In this document: one piece after another, positions 58,203-64,000 of the stretch | Layout: every line of letters starts with the position of its first letter | Position numbering within the stretch: the first letter of the stretch is position 1 | From: Lunularia cruciata | Taxonomy: Eukaryota > Streptophyta > Marchantiopsida > Lunulariales > Lunulariaceae | Length of the DNA stretch: 64,000 nucleotides | Direction of reading: 5' to 3' | Assembly: GCA_948567375.1 (NCBI GenBank) | Contig: OX419762.1 | Coordinates: 54,045,034 to 54,109,033, forward strand | Translations under genes and position numbers: made by a program | The notes under the pieces: model-generated | What the model saw: only the letters and a program-made list of their open reading frames with translations | What the model was told of the DNA's origin: nothing | The model's database searches: none

Positions 58203-59840
58203 ATGTATGCAGTGGCAGAGAGTGTTAAGATACATAAGATGGAAGCAACAATGGCAAGAACGTGTGCGGTTTTTTGGCTTGTGGGTATCATGGCGGTGCA
58301 TGTAGGAGCTCAGAATGGTACTATCTCGAAGGTGAAGGGTGGATATTGGCAAAGGGGTTCGGTTCTTGTCCCTGCGCGTGCGATAAACGCAACTCTGTTT
58401 ACACACTTGTTTTATGCCTTCGTAGAAATTGAAAGCACAACTTCTTTCGTTATACCCGCAGAAGATGACAATGGAGGACTGGAGACATTTAGTGGGATTG
58501 TTAAGATCAACAACCCGGATGTTAAGACACTTATTTCCATTTTCGCAAAGGGTGATGAGTTTTTACATGTGATGAATTCTAGTCTGTCTCGACAGGCATT
58601 CATCGACTCCAGCATTGTCCTTGCCAGAACAAATGGGTTTGATGGACTGGACTTGGATTACGAGTTTCCTGAATCTCAAGCTGATATGGACAAATTTGCC
58701 TCTTTCCTGGCCGAGTGGCGTCAGGCAGTGATCGCAGACTCAAGAAATACATCCAAATCGCCTCTTCTGCTTACTGCAGCAGTTTATTATCAAAACGAGG
58801 TCAAGAATGTGGGAGCAGGAGTTTATCCGATCGAATCCATAAGTGAGAATCTGGATTTTGTGAACATAATGTGCTACGACTTTCATGGAAGTTGGGATGT
58901 TACTGCAACAGGGGCCAATACACAGCTTTATGACAACAGCAGTACCCTCAGTGCAGACCATGGGATCAGTTCCTGGCTCAATGCTGGTTTGCCTTCAGTG
59001 AAAGCAGTTCTTGGGATGACTTTGTATGGGAGATCTTGGACACTTAAGAATCAGAGTGAAGCTGCAGGTTTGGGTGCTCCAGCAGTTGCTGCTGGGCCTC
59101 CTCAACCAGTGAGCAAGGCAGAAGGTGTGTTCCTCTATAAAGAGGTGAAAGCTTTTATTCAAGAATTCAATGCCACGGTTGTTCATGATAATGAAAAGGT
59201 CACAGCCTATTGCTATGCAAACAACACGTGGGTCTCTTACGAGGATCCCATTGTCACCACTACGAAGGTCGATTACGCCAAGAACAAAAATTTGGGGGGA
59301 TATTTTTTCTGGGCCATTACTCAAGACAACAACTGGGAAGTCTCTACAGCAGGTAATTCCTAGAGCTCCATTTCGTCCTTTGCAACATTTGATCCGTTGA
59401 TTAGGCTATGCTTGAATAGTGGTAAGCCAGGTAACTTTGTCAGCTTCTACTCTAGCTTCTTTTGAGTCCCTCTATGTAAAGGCAAGATCTCAAACCTTGA
59501 AAGAGCTCAATGGGGCTTGAAGTTGGTGTTCTACCCTTAATTAGAGGATGCAGAGACTTTGCCTTGTCGTTTTTTTATGCTATTCTACTTTCCGATTTCA
59601 TAGTAGGTTCTAATTGTAATTCAACTTAGAAGGACTACAGGATTTGACACCAGTGCGTTCTGATTGCTCGTGTTTGCAGCATCGCAAGCAATGGACTTTG
59701 CTATCCCTGTCGGTCCTGGAACACCTTCGGCACCCTCCTCAGCAGTTGGTGCCTCTACTCCGACTTCATGGATTACAGTATCGGCACTTCTTGTTGTTCT
59801 GACTTCTCTTGTCTCACCTTATATCCTTCTCTGTCGATGA
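58203..59840 (+). CDS. Glycoside hydrolase family 18 chitinase-like protein, class V-like, with C-terminal hydrophobic tail (2 exons)
   Basis: Exons 58203-59352 and 59680-59840 (GT-AG intron) encode 436 residues from the first ATG. Later ATGs at 58239 or 58251 place a signal peptide (C-A-V-F-W-L-V-G-I-M-A-V-H-V-G-A) right at the start and are as plausible. GH18 barrel about residues 45-385: G-G-Y-W, catalytic D-G-L-D-L-D-Y-E with Glu154 as acid, M-C-Y-D-F (223-227) and G-G-Y-F-F-W-A (365-371). Family enzymes cleave beta-1,4 GlcNAc chains of chitin or related glycans; all catalytic acids are present. Several N-x-S/T sites fit secretion. Exon 2 adds a Ser/Pro/Ala linker and a hydrophobic stretch ending in Cys-Arg, suggesting a GPI signal or membrane anchor, so the protein may stay at the cell surface. 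Confidence 0.9.
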
Positions 59841-62116
59841 CTTCCAAGTGTACTGGCAAACCCTAGGATTCATTTTCTATTTAATGTTGTACATATAATG
59901 TTCGTTTACAATCTTTAGGAGCCAGGGCAGCCCAATTTGCCCCAGTTTGGAAACTGTTCAGCAAAGGGGAAAGTGTAAGCGATTGTAGAAGATATATATA
60001 TAGAAAAGAAAATCGAGGAAAATTAAGATCCTTTGCTGATCGTCTCTAAGAAGAAAGCCTGAAGCGTAAATGAGTTCTGCGCTCCGTTTTCAGGATTTTG
60101 TTCTCTTTTCTTGGGTCCACGTTGATGGTGTGCTACATGCAGTCATTTTGTACGTTGTCACTTCATGTCAAGTTCTGGGGACGGTATGAAGCAGACAAGT
60201 GGGTCCGTCAAGCATTGACCCGAAAGGGCCCGTTTAGTGTCTGGAAATTTTGTAAAACCCTGGTTGGGACGAGTTTCCTTCTTGTTCCGCTCACACGTCT
60301 TCTGAGATCTTCAACTTCAAGCCTGCCGTTTACTCTGAACTCTGAATGGTTCAACACTGGGGCTTAAAACATGCACTCATCTACCAACTGAGTAAGCTGT
60401 AAGCACCAGAAAGAACGAACGCTACGTCGAACCCCTGTCTGTTTCGATTTCTCTGTTATGGTCCTAGATACATTCTAAGAGAGAACTCAACGACTTCAAG
60501 TAGAAAAAGGATACCGCGTAGGAAAAATGAAGGATGGGAAGACCCCATCAAGCCGGACAAGGGAGAGAAAAAAAAAGTAACATGGGGCTAAGCCCCAATA
60601 GAGTCGGTATGAGAAATCTGCCCTTCCGCACCTAAGATATCCGAGCTATGCAAGTTAGTACGGTTTACACACAGCTGGAGCATCCGAAGAAACATCACCT
60701 AATGTGATTGTTCCCCTATGGATTGCTCCAGCCACTGCACTCTGTAGAGCAATGGAAACAAGTAGCAAAATATAGACGTCAACTCAACTACTCAACTTCA
60801 ACTCAACGACTTCAAGTAGCAAAATATAGAGTAATGTTGCCACAAGAAGTCAAAGTGTGCATGTAATTGAAAACTAATGCCTCTGTAAATATAAATATAG
60901 GTGTGTTCCAAGTATTCTATTCTACGGACAAGGAACCCAAGTGAACACTTTTTGATTTGACACAACATCGAGAAAACAATAACTGGGCATACTGCATACT
61001 TTTTATTACGTCCATTGAAACACATGCCTTCAACGCTTGGGAAGGCTTGTCAAAACCAAGGTATAATCTCAACTTCCAGCCACTTATGATGAGCTAGAAA
61101 ATCAATCAGAGGCCTTGCAATTCTTCTCGAAACACCAAGCATTTGAGAAGAATTGGGGGGAGTTGGCTGAAATGACATATGAGATTGCACTTAAATTGGA
61201 TTTGTAGATCAAAGATTTTCACAAGTGCAACTTCGCAAGTAATTGCACTTATGGAGAGTTAGGATCTGGATGAGTGCAATTTTTGGCGAAAGTTGCAGTC
61301 ATTGAAATTACTAAAGTTTCATGTTTGGTTTTGACATACATCACCTGCTAATTTAAGGTTTTGAAATACAGTAATCTATAAATGCAAATTCTCAAACAAT
61401 TGGATTCATAAAGTATTCGCCGTTATAAAGTTGTGTAGTGGGATTGTTCTTGAGATTGGTTGCAATTACGGAAAGTGCAATAAACTGCTCTTAAGCGGTG
61501 TTTTAATGGGTTCTCTCCCAATCCAAATGCACTTATCGAGAGTCGACTGTACCTCCTCCAACGTCTGACTATAGATTATACCTCGCGATTAACCTCCAGG
61601 AGCAGGAAAGGCACTTCAATGGTTAGGCTGTACGACTGTGCATCTCCATATACAATCTCCTTGGACGTCCCGTCTTCTTAAAGAATGTTCTTAAATTAGC
61701 ATTTTGACGATTGTGTGATAAGAATATGCGCATGCTAGATGGATCTCGTTGGACATCCCGTCACCTCCAGTTCTGCCGAGGACAGGAGAGATTCCGGATG
61801 AAGTTATGAAGATGAGGCCCCTTTATCTTGTTGAGGACGAGCTGAGGTTCTTATTACTTCTTTCGTGGTCAACCCTCTGTGCTGTTCGTGAGGCTTAAAC
61901 TGTTAGGAAGAGCTTTTTGAAGCTTTCCTGATTTGATGATGCTGCAGTGCTTAGAGGAAACTCATCGTCTCCGGAACTAATTGTGGTCCCCTCCTGTAGC
62001 ACCACTGGTCATTGACAGTCCTGGGTTCTACCACTCTTGTATCTTCTTTGAGGGTGGTGGAACTGTCCTGCGCTATTATCAATAGATTGGTAGAAAGCTG
62101 TGTGGCTGATCCGGAT
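59841..62116. other. Intergenic, convergent between chitinase and membrane-protein genes
   Basis: No gene recognised. Holds one copy of the dispersed repeat (60501-60608) and a short local duplication: acttcaagtagcaaaatatagag-like sequence around 60760-60830, with ctcaacgacttcaagtag also at 60485-60502. Confidence 0.5.
60501..60608 (+). repeat. Dispersed ~105-bp repeat, copy 4
   Basis: Best-preserved direct copy: accgcgtagg, gaaggatgggaagaccccat, aagccggacaagggagaga, then the perfect palindrome ggggctaagcccc at 60593-60605. No target duplication is obvious. Confidence 0.88.
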
Positions 62117-63977
62117 TTAGGTCCCTGGCGACCTGCTGGGGAGCAAACCCCAGATTGCTGTGGAAGATGATGTTATCAAAATTCCAAAAAGAACGCCCGA
62201 CGAGATTAATGTGAGTAGTAGTCCCGTTGCAGCATAGCCCACGAAGGATGCGCAAGTGAGAGTTGAACTCAGCGCTGGTTGAAGAGCCCATGATAGCTCA
62301 TCTGGGTACTCTTCAAACGCCTTGTTCTGTTTGTAGTTGCAAGCATTCCACTTCATCACTGTGATGACAGTCAACGTCCCAATATCTAGGAGCAAGTTCA
62401 GAAGTACCGCTATTGGGAGTCGGATAAGCGAGGGCTCTGCCTCTAGTTTTTTATCCCTGGCGTACCCATCGACCACCGGATACAAAGGTCCCAGAGTGAA
62501 ACTAATGTAGGCACCGATCCAGGCGTGCAATTGACCAGTGGATGTGAAAAAACTTTCAGTTCTCCCTAGAGAAATTACACCATTGAGTAACGAGACTGGA
62601 ACAACTCCCAGAAGAAAATACATCACAACACCCGTGTTGTAGTCAACATTCTGTATATTCACCTCCAGGTACAGAATCACCGAAGCCACACCCAAACATC
62701 GTAGCAACAGTGCCCCTAAAGTGTACACTCCTGCAGCACCAGAGGAAAGCCAAAGCACTTCAGTTTCAGTTTAGAACCAAAACGGGAGCGGATATGAGGA
62801 AAGAAGAGATAATTGACAGTACACAAAGAACCCTTATGACTCTTCAATCTTCACGATGTTTTCCTATTGGAGCTCAGTGTGTTAGCTAGCGCCTTTTTAT
62901 AATTCGCTTCACATCGTCTGCTTCTAAAAAGTTTTTACTGATATGTTCAATTTAGGATTGGAAAGACGATGAGATATGAAGTCCAAATTACTGGAGACAA
63001 CACTTTGAAAGTCCACATCGAGACAATAAACTCTTGCATTCCCTTTGTACAAGCACCAACGACCTGAAGCTAAGAACTTGGAGTTGGAAGCTTGCCTCGG
63101 GAAACGATTACCAAGAACAATGGAAAGAAAGCGAAATGTCTTAGCCCCAAAATCACCTCCGAAAAGATTACACTACTAACAACTGACTACCGAACAAGGG
63201 ATGTGCACAGAGTAGCTTAAAGCTTCGCGGCCGTCGGTGCTAACTTCTAAGTAAGCAAGGAAGACACACAGCGGAAGTCATACTATACTTCCCGGTAGTG
63301 TGATCAACTTCAAACTACTAAAACTTCAGTGAGCTCTTCGGGCCTCCATAGGTTCAATGCCCTTTGCTAACTGGGAAACGTCTAATCTGCATAGGCAGAC
63401 CAACTGTTGCCAAGTGATAAGAGCAAAGAGTTCTAAAAACAGAATGTATGTTAATGAGTAGAATGTTGAGAGGCTTTCCATTGCTAAGCTGAAGTGGAGT
63501 CTTCAAGATGCTATGGACAGGGTTGGTAATTCTCTCGGTACTTGGAATGTGTGCCCTGTCACAGTGCCTAGTGTTGTTTATCCCAGGTGTGTTGTCTACA
63601 TATGTAGAATCTTGATATTATCGCTACCATGAAGCAGTACACTACGTTTGAGACCCCTTTTGCACAAAACACAGATGTGTGGGAACGAAATGATGCATTA
63701 CCTCCAAATACCCCCACTACGTTGAGGGTCCAAGTCCATCTCTCGCTCAACTGATACATCACAGCTCTAGCAGTGTTGTATGATCCGGATATAAATGACG
63801 CCACAATAGACACAATGAGAGTATAAGATGGCCTCCAATCAGGATAGTAACTGCCGAGCGAGACCACGACGCAAACCTGGAGTCCCAGCTGGGGACCAGT
63901 TTCCATTGCAGCAGACATAATAGCGTAAAGTGATTCAGTTTCCAATGACTCTGAACGAACTGGTTCGTGATTGGTTC
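62117..63977 (-). CDS. Multi-pass membrane protein, possibly XK-related-like (partial, 5' exons beyond window)
   Basis: Minus strand. Exon about 63977-63702 ends at a GT donor. The next exon starts at 62730 after a pyrimidine-rich AG acceptor and runs to a TAA at 62117; phases agree (G|GA). The joined frame gives roughly 290 residues with about six hydrophobic segments. The segment A-A-M-E-T-G-P-Q-L-G-L-Q-V (near 63910-63870), with an acidic residue before P-Q-L and Gln after, followed by a helix and a short W-containing turn, resembles the E-S-x-P-Q-L-x-L-Q motif of XK-related (XKR) membrane proteins. That match is suggestive only. Upstream exons should lie past 64000; the start of the first exon seen here is not fixed, the frame being open from 63978. 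Confidence 0.6.
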
Positions 63978-64000
63978 TTCAGCATTGTAAACGACCAACC

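Noticed and set aside
1-64000. CRISPR arrays, bacterial operons, organelle DNA insertions
   Set aside because: No regularly spaced repeats, no operon-like gene packing, and no recognisable plastid or mitochondrial genes were found.

Overview
This is nuclear DNA from a land plant or close relative. The evidence is two spliced plant-type genes with GT-AG introns (mitochondrial lipoyl synthase and a class V-like GH18 chitinase), a plant Raf-like group C kinase, and several decayed Ty3/gypsy and Ty1/copia retrotransposons. A decayed RLE-type retroelement and a possible XK-related membrane protein hint at a non-flowering lineage (moss, liverwort, hornwort or lycophyte), but the sequence alone does not settle this.

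Layout. 1-17.3 kb is a nest of LTR retrotransposons. Two family-A gypsy elements lie head to head (1-2496 on the minus strand, 2507-7783 on the plus strand), and the left LTR holds a family-B solo LTR. From 7784 comes a third gypsy element (C), whose integrase tail carries a PHD-type zinc finger. That finger is split by a complete family-B chromovirus (9240-16477, minus strand), which is itself interrupted by another family-B solo LTR (14311-15048). 17.3-31.1 kb is mostly non-repetitive and holds one clear gene, an apparently intronless Raf-like kinase (24603-25931). 31.1-39.9 kb is a decayed Ty1/copia element (plus strand) carrying a 3.8-kb insertion with a 5-bp target duplication and an unfamiliar coiled-coil reading frame. 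39.9-45 kb is AT-rich with (AT)n arrays. 45-51.9 kb holds an LTR remnant and a decayed reverse transcriptase/nuclease element. 52-64 kb is a gene island: lipoyl synthase (52554-55704), a GH18 chitinase (58203-59840) and a multi-pass membrane protein on the minus strand running off the right edge.

The resident genes have unrelated jobs (signalling, mitochondrial cofactor synthesis, secreted glycan hydrolysis, membrane protein), as expected in a plant genome without operons. The retroelements look inactive: nonsense codons and catalytic Asp-to-Asn changes recur, mostly explicable as C-to-T/G-to-A transitions, as expected from long cytosine methylation. Relative order of insertion can be read directly: A before B; C before B; B before its internal solo LTR; copia before its 3.8-kb insertion.

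The most unusual observations are the PHD finger fused to a gypsy integrase, the 3.8-kb insertion without recognisable LTRs, a roughly 105-bp dispersed repeat present four times with a perfect GGGGC-TA-GCCCC core in most copies, and heat-shock-element-like arrays upstream of the TATA box in family-A LTRs. No rRNA, CRISPR array or convincing tRNA was seen.
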